Shown here piece after piece: positions 35,008 to 46,300 of a stretch of 64,000 nucleotides of DNA. The notes beneath the pieces are model-generated. The model saw only the letters and a list, made by a program, of their open reading frames with translations. It was not told the DNA's origin and did not search any database. How positions within the stretch are numbered: position 1 is the stretch's first letter; each line of letters begins with the position of its first letter. The position numbers were made by a program, and so were the translations under genes. The DNA comes from Voacanga thouarsii (taxonomy: Eukaryota > Streptophyta > Magnoliopsida > Gentianales > Apocynaceae), in assembly GCA_026120185.1 (NCBI GenBank), contig JANUWF010001272.1, positions 682,001-746,000 on the forward strand, read 5' to 3'.

Positions 35008-36941
35008 GTGGCCCATGATCAAGAGATCTCTAGGCCAAACCCAAGTGGACCTAGTAGACCTCAAGAAGAATAAATTGATGCTAGGGTTTTGCATGATGAC
35101 TTGCAATCTATGATGAGGACTATGCAAAGTGAGTTTCAAAACATAACAAGGGAAATGATAAATCATCTTAGGCAATCTTCTACCATGGCACAAAGGAGAG
35201 GCCAAGAGCGATTTGAAGTACCTAACCTTAGAATGAGGGATGGTGATGTCCATACTCCTCCGTTAAATGCCCAACAAGGGGAAGAGTGGGATGAGCATTC
35301 TATCGGGGGATTCCAACAAACTCTTATGAGAAGGGGAAAACATGGTATGAGAGGATGACGAGGTAGAGGTCAAGGAAGGAATGGTGAGAACAATCTAAAA
35401 GGGTTAGAAAGAGAGTTTGAGGAGTTGATGAGTGGTAAGAGGGGGAATAAGATGAAGCCCTTGGGGAACACCATAGAGGATTGGGCAATAGAGGCGGAAG
35501 AAGAGAAGGAAATTATGAGGAGAGGGAGTTGAACTATATTAAATTGAAAGTACCCACATTCTATGGCAAGAGTTACCCCGAAGCATATTTCAAGCGAAAG
35601 AGCAATATGGAGATCTTCCTAGAAAGTCATACCTATAGTGAGAGGTTAAATGTGAGGTTAGCTATTTTGGGATTTTCGGAGTATGTTTTGGTTTGGTGGG
35701 AGCAAGTTAGTGCTCAAATGAGACAAATGGGAGTGGAAACCGTGGCTAGTTGGAATTTGTTGAAAAATATGATGAGGGCAAGATTTATACCACACCATTA
35801 CTACAATGATCTTTACCAAAGGCTCTAATCACTCAAGCAATGGAACAAGATTATGGAAGATTACCATAAAGAGATGGAAGTAATATTGATGAGAACTCAA
35901 ATCAGTAAGGATCCTCGAGCAATAAGGGCAAGGTTTTTGGGATGATTAAATAGGAAAGTTGCCAATTTGGTAGAATTACACCCCTATGAACGATTAGAGG
36001 ATATGGTACATGCCACTATAAAGATTGAGGGGCAATTAAAAATGAGTGCAGTTACTAGACCACCACTTCCAAACCCCAACACTACTAACAAGGTACCATT
36101 TAAGAATGATGAAGCCCTTAAGCCATTCCAAAGGGACTTCAACAAGCCAGGGGAGGCTTGGAAACCTAGAGAGAATTGGAAGCCTAGGGAGGATTGGAAA
36201 CCTAGGGAAGGATGGAACAAGGACAAGGAAAAAGCCATGGAGAGGCCACAAAAGAATAGGGATATCAAGTGTTTTAAGTACCTTGGATATAGACATACTT
36301 CCCATGAATGTCCAAGCAAAAGAACGATATGTACTAATCCCTATGGTGAGGTTTCTACCGATGAAGAAGAAGAGGGAGAAAAGTACCAAAGAAACTAAGA
36401 GGGAAATGGGGAAAAGGAAAGTGATGAAGAGGAAGTTGTTGGTCCAGAATACTTTTTGGTGGGAATCACAAGAATGTCATTGAATTCACAAGCCATTGAA
36501 GATCAAGATCACCAACAAAGAGAGAATATTTTCTACACTAGGTGTCTAATCAACAAGACCTCATATAATGTTATTGTGGATAGTGGGAGTTGCACTAACG
36601 TGATTAGTGCAAACTTAGTTGAGGGATTGGACATGAAATGGATTAAACACCCCAAGCCCTACAAATTGCAATGGTTGAACGATAGCAGGGAATTGAGAAT
36701 AAACAAACAAATTTTGGTATCTTTTGAAATGGGGAAATATAAGGATGATATGCTATGTGATATGGTACCCATGCAAGTGGGTTACTTGCTCCTAGGAAGG
36801 CCTTGGCAATACAATAGGCATGTTAAGCTTGATGGGAGGAAGAATATTTATTCCCTACTCAATGAGAGAACTAAGAAGAATCATGAAAGAGAAAGAAAAG
36901 AAGAAGAGGGCACAAGATGGCAAATAAAAACAAGAAATTGA
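35008..36941 (+). pseudogene. gag: B gag and protease (degenerate)
   Basis: The expected ATG is GTG (35008). Reading on: an N-terminal part as in A (to a TGA at 35356), then a frame change to 35481-35828 with LKVPTFYGKSYPEAYFK and WWEQVSAQMRQ (gypsy capsid). 35967-36398 contains repeats of WKPREDWKPRE and a zinc knuckle CFKYLGYRHTSHEC in which the second Cys has become Tyr. 36456-36941 is a retropepsin-like protease with YNVIVDSGSCTNVIS and YLLLGRPWQYNRHVKLDG. Stops at 35828, 36398 and 36941 lie in one frame. The capsid builds the particle; the protease cleaves Gag-Pol. Confidence 0.85.
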
Positions 36942-37557
36942 GAGAAAGAACAAGAGAGGAAAGAAAAAGAATTGAGAGAGAGAATAGACAAACAAGTACC
37001 TTTGACGATCAAGGATATGAGTGAGCAAAGACAAGAGCAGGGAGGCAAAGGAAGAGTGAATTTCTTTGCAAAAGAAAGTGAGGTCATAAAGGCTACAGAA
37101 GCTAAGGAACCGGTTATTCTTCTTTTATGCAAAGGTTCTTATGTTTTTACTAATGATTCTACATTGTCTTTGCCTAATGAAATTGCAGCTATTCTTCGAG
37201 GATTTCAAGACGTTTTTCCAAAAGCGGTGATCAACCGAACACTTACCCAATTCTTGCGGACCATAATCAAGAAGAACTCGAAAATTGGGAGGAATGCTTG
37301 CCACACAATGAGTTTACTTACAAAATGGCTATTCACTTTACCCCTTCTTATTCTCCTTTTGAAATTGTGTATGGTTTAAACCCTCAAACCCCTTTAGATT
37401 TGGTTCCCTTGCCTATAGGTGAACGAATGAACATTGATGGATCTAAGAAGGCAGAAATGGTGAAGGCACTCCATGTAGATGATGGCAATGATTCGGAGAC
37501 GAATCCTTTTAATGGAGAGGGAGATGATGAGACTCCGCTTTATCATGGAAGTTAAGA
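36942..37557 (+). pseudogene. pol: B pol remnant: pre-RT joined to integrase tail
   Basis: 36972-37379 begins with RERIDKQVPLTIKD and FFAKESEV (pre-RT), passes GFQDVFPK at about 37200, then goes directly into AVINRTLTQFLRTII, the segment after the integrase Glu. About 2 kb present in A (RT, RNase H, integrase core) is absent. A frameshift near 37290 moves the tail to another frame (37298-37555: FTYKMAIHFTPSYSPFEIVYG, then NPFNGEGDDETPLYHGS). That tail crosses the LTR edge at 37525 and stops 30 bases inside it. Confidence 0.85.
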
Positions 37558-38531
37558 TCAAGGAGGAGGAGGCGTGACTATGCAAGGACAAGGAACAATG
37601 ACAAGATCTAGGTCCAAGAAGCTTTAACATGAGTTTCAATTGCTCATAAAACCATGCTTGAGGATGGAAGTGGGTTGGAAGGTTGAGGAAGCTAGCTAAG
37701 AGCTCATTTTAATGACTATCAAAGAAGGACCCCAACAAGAATTCAAGCCAGCAACAAAGACAGACGAAACTTGACCAAAAAGGAGGCCTCCAGTGTACAG
37801 CCGGCGCTGACTTCAACCTACCCAACAACGGCCTCAATCTGTAACAGGACCGGCCTGAAGGCAGTGCAAAACCAGTATCGGCTTCAAAGGCCCTAGCCGG
37901 TGCTGGCTCCAGCCTGGCTGCCCTGTGTTTTTTGATGTTTTCTCTGGTTATCTCCAATTGTAAGTGTTTGTAAAGACTTATTAAGACCCTAAATTGTACT
38001 AGAACCTCAGGGATTACTTAGCTAGGGTTAGGGTAGTATAAATACAACCTTTAGTGATAACAACAAATCACACTTTTTATTCAAAATTGAAGAGAGAGTC
38101 TTGAGAGGCCGTAGCCTCCTTGTTCATCTTGTTCAAGACCATACTTAAGGGTTAGCCCTCCTTATGAATGAATCTATAAAATCTTTTGAATAATCCAATG
38201 TAGTTTCTTTCAAATGAGTCGTAGTTGCTTTGCTCTTCTAAGGTTTGTTTGAATTCCATTACTTGGGTGCCTATTTTCTCTATTCTATTTGTTCTTCTTT
38301 GCCTTTGTTGCTTCAAGGATATTAGGGTGAGATTATAGTAGAACTATCTACTATTCTTGAGGGGTCTTTGAAGCTTAGTTCTTCAAGGGTTTGATAGAGA
38401 GTAGATTGTCAGTTTTATTTTCTCCTTTTTGTCTCAAGAAATTATCTGTTTTGGCCCCTTGGGTTGAGTGGAACCCATAACAAACTAAACCACCCACAAC
38501 ACTAAGAAAAATCCCACTCAAGATTATATCA
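37525..38531 (+). mobile_element. B 3' LTR
   Basis: 1007 bp, TGATGAGACTCC... to ...ATTATATCA, preceded by the PPT AATGGAGAGGGAGA (37511-37524). TATA-like TATAAATA at 38037-38044. It is followed by the right TSD GCTTG. It serves as the uninterrupted reference showing where A split the 5' LTR. Confidence 0.9.
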
Positions 38532-38536
38532 GCTTG

Positions 38537-38687
38537 GTTGTTGAATCTTAAGGCAGAGGGTATCATGGCTTTGGATGTTTGTATTGACCCTGATATGGAT
38601 GGAGATAAGGGACTTGACTCAGCTGAGTCCTACACAGTTTTTACCGACTTAGGACCACCTATTTTGGATAGCAATGACGACGAGTAG
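38537..38687 (+). pseudogene. Acidic ORF upstream of C gag, part 2
   Basis: Continuation of 26322-26869 after B. It remains in frame (LLNLKAEGIMALDVCIDPDM...) and stays acidic to the end (GPPILDSNDDE, TAG at 38685). No stop interrupts this half. A 250-base gap to gag follows, with no other ORF. Confidence 0.5.
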
Positions 38688-38937
38688 GAGTATGAAATGT
38701 AGATATATGTAGTAGGACATGTATAATTCGGCCAATATATGTTAGATATGTCAGTATGCTTAGTACATAAATTTTATACTGACTTCGTGTTTTGACAAGA
38801 ATGAATATATGCTATGCTTCTTGCTATGTGCACTATGTCCACTTTTGTCCTTACTTTTGAGCTATGTTATATTATTTTACCAATAAAACCTTATGAACTG
38901 TACAAATACCTCCTAAATGAACCCTCAGACGACCGTC

Positions 38938-39930
38938 ATGAACTACTTGAAACTACCTGAGCCAACGGTAGAGGAATTGTATATGGAAGGCTCCCACCTT
39001 GCAACTTTGGACCATCCTATGTATCAAACCTTTCAGAAAATGGCTGACACTATTCAACAGTAGACTGAGACTGCCATCAAAATAAAAGAGAATGCTAGAG
39101 TGAATAAGAATATGAGCAGAGGAAGTCAAAGAAGTGAATTCAAATTGGATTGAGCTCTTGACGCTTTTTGAAATTTCACCCTATGCAATTTGAAGGGCGA
39201 CCTAATCCGAAACAAGCGGCTGAAAATTGGATCAAACAAATGGAGAAGTTTTTTGCCGCTATGAATTACTCAGAGTAGAGAAAAGTACAACTTGCTACAT
39301 TTCAGCTAAAACGACTTGTCCAAGATTAGTGGACAAGAGAAATGGATCCACGGGAGTGGGAGTGAACGGATTTCAAAGCTAGTTTCAGGAAGGAATTTAT
39401 TCCCTGTTGGGTAGTGGAAAAGAAGGAGGACGAATTTCAAGTTTTTCGAGCAGGAGGTCATACTATAGGTCAGTATGCAGCTAAATTTACTAGACTGTCA
39501 AAATATTATCCACTTCCGGTACATTCAAAGGCAAACAAGATTAGACATTTCATGAAAGGCCTATGGCCAGAGTTGAAAAGAGTACAAGCAAGTATGGCTC
39601 CCACTAGTTATAATATTGTAGTAGAGATGGATTCCAGGACAGAAATAGCTGACATCGAGCAGGTGAGTAAGAGAAATCGAAGTAGATTTTGAGGTATAAA
39701 TCAAAAACGATCTGGAGGGCCCCGATGGTAGCAGAAAGGAAAAATACAGAGGATGGGAGGCCTGACTACAAGACAACCCCATTTTAGATACTACAACTAT
39801 GGGGAGGCAGGGCATAAGATTTTCAATTGCGCTCACCCTCGAAAGACAAGAGGATGGAGTCAACTAAGGGGGAACAATTAGGGACAGAGGCCAAGACTAG
39901 GAAAAAGGAATCCCGGATAGGCTTCTATCT
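38938..39930 (+). pseudogene. gag: C gag (degenerate)
   Basis: ATG at 38938 (NYLKLPEPTVEELYMEGS). A TAG near 39061 and a frame change near 39170 follow. The gypsy capsid core is read at 39180-39690: KQAAENWIKQMEKFF, FKASFRKEFIPCW, FQVFRAGGHTIGQYAAKFTRLSKYYP, then MKGLWPELK. A decayed knuckle YYNYGEAGHKIFNC lies near 39795 (first Cys gone). Stops near 39280, 39330 and 39365 are TAG or TGA where relatives have Trp or Gln. Confidence 0.8.
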
Positions 39931-39956
39931 CTAGAGTCAGACCTACCAAACCACAA

Positions 39957-40166
39957 ATGAATGCTCAAGTGGTTGCATTAGAAAAGACAGATAATCATGC
40001 CACAGTAGTAGAAGGTACGCTCCTTATTTTTTATCGTAATACTAAAGTATTGATAGAACCCAGCCCTATGCATTCCTTTTTTGCCAATTCATTTCTTGAT
40101 ACTATAGGGGTTAAAGGGGAAAAAACTTCATATGAAATGGTTGTTAGTACCCCATTAGAAAAATAA
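39957..40166 (+). pseudogene. pol: C protease remnant
   Basis: The phrase MNAQVVALEKTDNHATVVEGTL, then LIEPSPMHSFFANSFLDTIGV, corresponds to the gypsy retropepsin layout (VxGTxxxxxxxxxxLxDxGASHSFxS). The catalytic Asp-Thr/Ser-Gly position reads Glu-Pro-Ser, so it cannot be active. TAA at 40164. Confidence 0.65.
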
Positions 40167-40420
40167 ATGAATAGTGAGAAAATACATAAGGGATGTAAGA
40201 TTTTGGTAGAGAATAAAATATTGGGAGGAGATTTGATATGTTTGCCCATAGAGGACTATGATGCTATCTTAGGCATGGACTGGCTATTCAACATCATGCT
40301 TAAGTTGGCTATAGACATAAGGTAGTACAATTTCATCGGCCTGGGAAACCTATATTGGAATTTGTAGGCGATGTTGGAAGGAAAAGTAATGCTTTTATAT
40401 CGGAACTCAAGGCCTAGAAG

Positions 40421-41350
40421 ATGATTAGAAAATGGTGTACTGAATACTTGGCTTATGTGATTAATAAGCCAGGAGAGGTTAAGAAACCCGAAGATGTCCC
40501 TGTAGTAAACGAGTATTTAGATGTTTTTCCAGTAGAATTAAAGGAATTACCACCAAAGAGAGAAGTAGAGTTTTCTATTAATTTAGTGCCAATGGCAGAA
40601 CTAGTTCAAGAACTCCTTATAGAATGGCACATACAGAACTACAGGAGCTTAAGAGATAATTATAGAAGTTAATGGAGCAAGGATTCATTCCACATAGTAC
40701 TTCAACTTGGGGAAACCTACATTGTTCGTAAAGAAGAAAGATGGGTCACTACGGATGTGTATAGATTATCGAGGGTTGAATGTAGTGACAATGAAGAATA
40801 AATATTCATTACCCATGATTGATGAACTTTTTACTAGTTACAAGGAGCAGAATGTTTTTCAAAGTTAAACTTAAGGCAGGGATTTTGCCAAGTTCGGATT
40901 CGGGAGGAAGATATGCCAAAAAATGCATTTAACACATGATATGGACATTTTAAGTTTGTAGTGATGCCCTTTGGTGTTAGCAATGCACCCACTATTTTCG
41001 TGGTCCTGATGCACCGGACGGTTCAACCTTACTTAGATAGTTTTGTTGTTATATTTATAGATGATATCCTGGTGTATTCTAAGGATCCTCAAGGACATGA
41101 ACAACACATTTGGAAAGTATTGAGAAAGTTGCAGGAGACCAAATTATATGCGAAATTCAGTAAGTGTAAGTTTTAGCTGCAAGAAGTAGCATTCTTAGGA
41201 CATGTGATATCTAAAGACAGGATTATGATGGATCCCACAAAAGCTGAAGCGGTAACTAATTGGAATTGTCCCGAGACTCCAACTGAAATGCAAAGTTTTC
41301 TGGGATTAGCAGGATTTTATCAGAGGTTTATTAAGTGATTTTCTAATATA
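40421..41350 (+). pseudogene. pol: C reverse transcriptase (degenerate)
   Basis: 40421-40672 gives VVNEYLDVFPVELKELPPKREVEFSI, the pre-RT segment. A broken palm follows around 40730-40950. 40961-41176 reads [13 protein letters not shown] and [22 protein letters not shown] (catalytic Asp pair intact). The thumb follows at 41180-41338 with FLGHVISKD and FLGLAGFYQRFIK. Stops at 40670, 41174 and 41336 and a frameshift near 40700 disable it. Confidence 0.85.
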
Positions 41351-41359
41351 GCTTCACCT

Positions 41360-41950
41360 TTGACTCGACTCACTCAAAAGAAAGTTCCATATGTTTGGAC
41401 CGAGAAGTGTGAGAGAAGTTTCCAAGGATTGAAGAAAAGGTTAAGTTCTAATCCTATTTTGGCATTACTAGTGATGGATAAACCTTATAAAGTGTACACG
41501 GATGCGTGGAAATTGAAACCCCATGAGGAAAAATATCTCACGCATGACTTGGAGTTAGAAGCTATTGTGTTTACTCTTAAGAAATGGAGATATTATTTGT
41601 ATGGAGCTGAGCTTGAAGTCTACACCGACCATAAGAGTTTGAAATATATTTTTACTCAAAAGGATTCAAACATAAGGCAACGTAGTGGATAGAATTTTTG
41701 GAAGAATTCCAGTGTCCAATTAAATATCATCCTAGAAAAGCAAATAGAGTAGCAAATGCCCTAAGTAAGAAGGTGAATTTATCAACTCTTCAAATGCTAC
41801 GAGTTCCAAAATTGCAAGCATTTGTAGTAAATGGAGAAATAAAAATAAGTAATATCTCCATTCTACGTGCTTTCCTACAATAGTTGAAGAGAGAGCAAGA
41901 TAAAGATGCAGAGTTGCAAAAGTTGGTGCAAAAGGAGACGAGTAAGGGAA
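41360..41950 (+). pseudogene. pol: C RNase H (internal deletion)
   Basis: [15 protein letters not shown] and [17 protein letters not shown] precede KVYTDA, the first RNase H Asp. The next residues are [19 protein letters not shown], so about 25-30 residues between the Asp and the LKPHE motif are missing, probably by a small deletion at about 41505. [21 protein letters not shown] follows, then a TAG at 41690 and the ANRVANALSKK connection at 41740-41780. Confidence 0.85.
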
Positions 41951-41959
41951 GAGGTGAAT

Positions 41960-43325
41960 TTTGAAAGAACAATGATGGGATTATTTATTACCGAGATCAA
42001 TATTATATTCCAAAATAATATTGAATGAGACAATATTTTAGCAGAGGCACATCGAAGTAAGTATACCATCTATCCAGGATCAATAAAGATGCATTAAGAC
42101 TTGAAATGGCATTATTGGTGGATTGGTATGAAGATGGACATTTAATACTTTATGGCTCGATATTTAATTTGTCAGCAGGTGAAAGCTGTTCAGCAACGAC
42201 CTGGAGAGTTATTTCAACCATTGCCTACTCCATCGTGGAAATAGGATGAAATTACCATGGATTTCATTACAGGATTATCCATGGCAATAGGACAACAAGA
42301 TACTATATGGGTGATAGTAGATCGACTGACTAAGTCCACCCATTTCATTCCCATCCACCAGCGGGATTCTTTAGAGAAGTTAAGTAAGATTTATATGGAG
42401 GAAGCAATTAGGTTATATGGAGTACCCTCTAGTATTTTGTCAGATCGAGATCCTAGATTTACCTCGATGTTTTGGACTAAATTGTAGCAAAGATATGGAA
42501 CGACATTAAAGTTTAGCACAGCAGCGCACCCACAGACAGATGAATAGACCAAACGAGTGAATAGGGTTTTGGAAGACATGTTGTGGGCTTGCGCTTTGAA
42601 TTTTGCAACTAAATGGATTGATAATTTTGCATATGCAGAATTTGCATACAATAATAGTTATCAATCAACAATTAGAATGGCCCCATTTGAAGCCATATAT
42701 GGAAGAAAATTTCAGTCCCTGTTGTATTGGGAAAGTTTAGGATAGAGAATGGGTGAGCAGGATGCTTTTGATCTTGAAAAAGTTCATCATGCTATGGAAA
42801 TAATCAAAATCAAGTTATAGGTAGCTCAGAGTAAATAGAAAAGCTATGCGGATCAACGCAGGAGAGATTTGGAGCTTGTTGAAGAAGATCATGTATTCTT
42901 GAAGTTAACTTCACAATGGCAATTGGGAACCAGAGGACAAGGGAAGAGGTTGGCACCTAGGTACATTGGACGATTCCCTATTGCTAAGAGGATTGGGAAG
43001 GTGGCTTATCAATTGGAGTTACCAACTGAAGTTTAACGTATTCACAATGTATTTCATATCTACCAACTTCGGAAGTATGTAGCTAATCCTGCACACGTTT
43101 TGAATGAATAGTCTATTGAGGTGACTCTAAGCTTGAAGTATGAGGACAAACCTATTTAGATCTTGAAGTATGCTGAAAAGGAATTGTGGAATAAGAAAAT
43201 TTCACTTGTAAAAGGGTTATGGAATCATAATCCAGTGGAAGACGCGGCCTGAGAAACTAAAGTGAAGATGTTGAAGAAGTATCCAAAATTATTCTAGAAG
43301 TAAGCCAATTTCGAGGACGAAATTT
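41960..43325 (+). pseudogene. pol: C integrase and pol C-terminus (degenerate)
   Basis: The zinc site is weak at 42050-42190. The core at 42257-42487 has MDFITGLSMAIG (first Asp), VDRLTKSTHFIP and ILSDRDPRFTSMFW (second Asp). The segment after it reads HPQTDE and then a TAG. 42557-42745 continues VLEDMLWACALNFATKW, NNSYQSTIRMAPFEAIYGRK. The C-terminal part to 43320 has APRYIGRFPIAKRIGKVAYQLELP and HNVFHIYQLRKYV, the usual chromodomain-adjacent segment, with in-frame TAG codons throughout. It ends FEDEIFLRRG before the PPT. Confidence 0.85.
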
Positions 43326-43329
43326 TTCT

Positions 43330-43342
43330 AAGGAGGGGAGAT
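43330..43342 (+). other. C polypurine tract
   Basis: AAGGAGGGGAGAT directly before the 3' LTR start. It serves as plus-strand primer during reverse transcription. The LTR's first base is changed (A at 43343 for T). Confidence 0.75.
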
Positions 43343-46300
43343 AGTAATACCCTGTATTTTAACCTTCGATTGGCTATTACTTGTAATAGGATGAGAAATT
43401 GTTTCAATGGCCAAAACAGAAGATGATCAGTATAATGAAACGAAGATTTTGGCGTAATAATATTTTGTCAGGACTTGGGTGTAATTATTAAATTTGTTCT
43501 ACTCGTACCCTAAATCTTCAGAAGTCTACTATTGTTAAAAAAAATAAGAATTTGTGGGTACACTGAGAACAAAAATTGATCAATGCGATAAAACACACGT
43601 TTTGCTGTGAAGTAAGTTATTCTGGTTATTAGGGGCATTTTCGTCATTTTACCACACCGACGATTTTGACCGTGAATTTCACCAAACTAAGAAAGAATTT
43701 AACTTTTTATGTATTACCAATGAATTCAGTGAAATTTTTGGAGTTGAATGGTAAAATAAAATATTTTTTCATTTCCGACTCAAACTTTGATTATTTTGAA
43801 GAAAAAAATGAAATCGCGGTTCAAAGAAATGGTACGTATGGCATTTTGTGATTGGTAGCCCATGAACATGTGTCAGCTTTTAAGGGGTTGCATGAACAAT
43901 TCATGCAAGACATATGGCATTAAGGAATTACAGAATAAATAAAGGAATGATGCATTTAATTGTTATTGGAACATATCATTTGTGGAGCCATTTAATTTAT
44001 GCCTTGCATAATTTAATTTGCCAATATTTTGACAATGAAAAGGTGATGCAATGGCTGAAAAAATAACCAGAAATTTAGCAGCCACAAAAGTGAAGAGAAG
44101 AGGAAACTTTATGGAAGAAAATCAAAGGAAATGATGTGTAATTTTGTGCTTGGAACACACCTACATGTAAACCACCACACGATTAATATAATTAAAAATT
44201 AATTGGCCAAAATTCTTATGAAATGTGGCGGTGGGAAGGCTGTTTTACAGCCAGAAATTGGGCAGCCACAAAGGAGAAAAATAAGAGAAAAAGAAATCAA
44301 TAGAGTTTAACAAAAGAGAGAGAATAGGTGAACAGTGTGTGTTGTTTGTGAAAGTGTGTGTTCTTGAGAGTTTCTTGGAGCAAATCATACCAAATAGCTC
44401 TACACAAAAGGTAAAACCTTACCTTGCTATAATCAAAGTTGTTGTTAGGTGAATGGTGATTTTTTTTATGTTAATCTTAACATGAAAACATGATTTTCAT
44501 GTCCTGATTTTAGATCAAAAGCTAGGGTATATAAACTTTATATGTGAAATTTGTGTGTGATTATGTGTGCCGACTGCCTAGGGGATTTATGGATAATGTT
44601 TTGTGTGATGAAGGAATGAATTTTCATGGTAGTTGGTTGATCTTGGTTGATGAGATGATGATCGAAGTGGAATGAAAATAGCAGTTAATTGGTTAGAAGG
44701 ATGAATTTTGCTAACTTTTGATTGAAAGAACTGAAATTATGTTTAAAAATCATGACTTTTATGAGTTGTTGGAATCGAAAAATTTAAGGGTCAAAGATGA
44801 TTTGGAGGAAAATTTGAATGAATTTAATGTTCTCAAGGTGTTAAAGATTTAAGGAAATTAAAGGATAATATGAATGGTTGAGTTAGGGCAAACTACTGTG
44901 AAAATTTTACCTCTGCATTATGCCACAAAAATCTGAATTCAAAAAAGGGCTTACATAAAATTAAAGTTAAGAGCCTGACGATCATTTTGATACATCATAG
45001 AGCCCAATCGGAGTTGTGAATTGAAATTATGCATGAAACAAAATTGTGTGTCAAGAAGGGAAATCCAGAATTTTGGTTGTGAAATGAATGAACTTAAGAG
45101 GGATTAATTGTGTGATTTTGGGATGAAATGAATGAGAAACGTAAAGATAATTCCTTTTTCATGAAGAAAATAAGGATATGGAAACACAAAAATGGAAAAA
45201 TTGAACAAACGATGAAAAAAAGACATGAACGATTGTTGAGTGTTTTTTAACTGTCAATCCTGTCCGCTAAATGTCGGCTAACCGTCGGGCACGTCGGCTA
45301 CTTTTTGACCAAACACAACTAAACATAAAAATGATGTTTGATGTAGGTTTATTGGTAAACGGTCAATGACACATTGAAAACAGTGAAAATGGTAGTTGAA
45401 CAGCATGTGAACAATAAAAGCTTACTTAGGACATGAGGTTAGTCCATTTGACTTCTAAAACCTTTTGAAAGCTTGTATTCTTTATTTTTCCATGAAATGA
45501 TACATTTTACACAATTTTTGAAATCTTTGAATATATTTAAGGTTTTTCTGAGCAATATTTATTTTTATGCCATCTTGGAATTGAATGAAATTCATAATTG
45601 GCTTGGAAATCTTAATGGATGATTAAAGCATGAATTTTGTGAATTTAGTTCTTTTTGGATAAATACTTGGGATTTTTGAAAAATGGCAATTTTGGAATCA
45701 GGTACTCACAATTTGACTAGAATGCCTTTCTTGGAATATTTTATGGAAAATGATTGGAAACATTGAATTTAGTCCCTTTTAGGATTAGAATTCTGGATTT
45801 TTTGAAATAAGTTCTTTTTAAAATAGAGTATTTGGAAAATAATCCAAACGTCCTTATTGGAATGTTTTATGGAAACTTTTAGAATCGAATATTCGGTAAA
45901 TGACAGAAACATCCTCATTGAAACTTTTGTGAATACTTTTCAAATCGAATAAGGGTAAAATGACCCAAATACCCTCGAGAAGCCTTTTGGAATCAAGTAA
46001 GGGCAAAATGACTCGAATACCCTTTGAGATGACTTTTGAGATTGGGGTATGGGCAAAAAGGCCTAAATACTCCTGGAAACTTGTTTTAATGTGCGAAAAG
46101 AACTTTTTACCCTATTTCGACACGGTTTTGAAAAATAATCTCTCGGTATGAGATTGACTTTTGAAAAATGACATTTTGATCCCAAAAACTACTTTATTGG
46201 CATAGTGTACCTATGGGATGAACTAATTGCCCTTGCGGACTATGAGAATAATTATCTAACATGCGAGTTAGGGGAATCAATTTCTAGAAAATGATATTTT

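Larger units (their letters stand above)
26870..38531 (+). mobile_element. B: CRM/Reina-like gypsy element, internally deleted, TSD GCTTG
   Basis: A perfect GCTTG duplication flanks it (26865-26869, 38532-38536). LTR ends are TGATGAGACTCC... and ...ATATCA. Order: 5' LTR (split by A), PBS at 34096, leader, gag and protease (35008-36941), short pol remnant, PPT, 3' LTR (37525-38531). RT, RNase H and most of integrase are missing: the frame passes from the pre-RT GFQDVFPK segment straight into INRTLTQ, which in intact relatives follows the integrase Glu. It therefore depended on other copies even when new. Its gag-pol has lost its ATG (now GTG) and has several stops. Confidence 0.9.
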
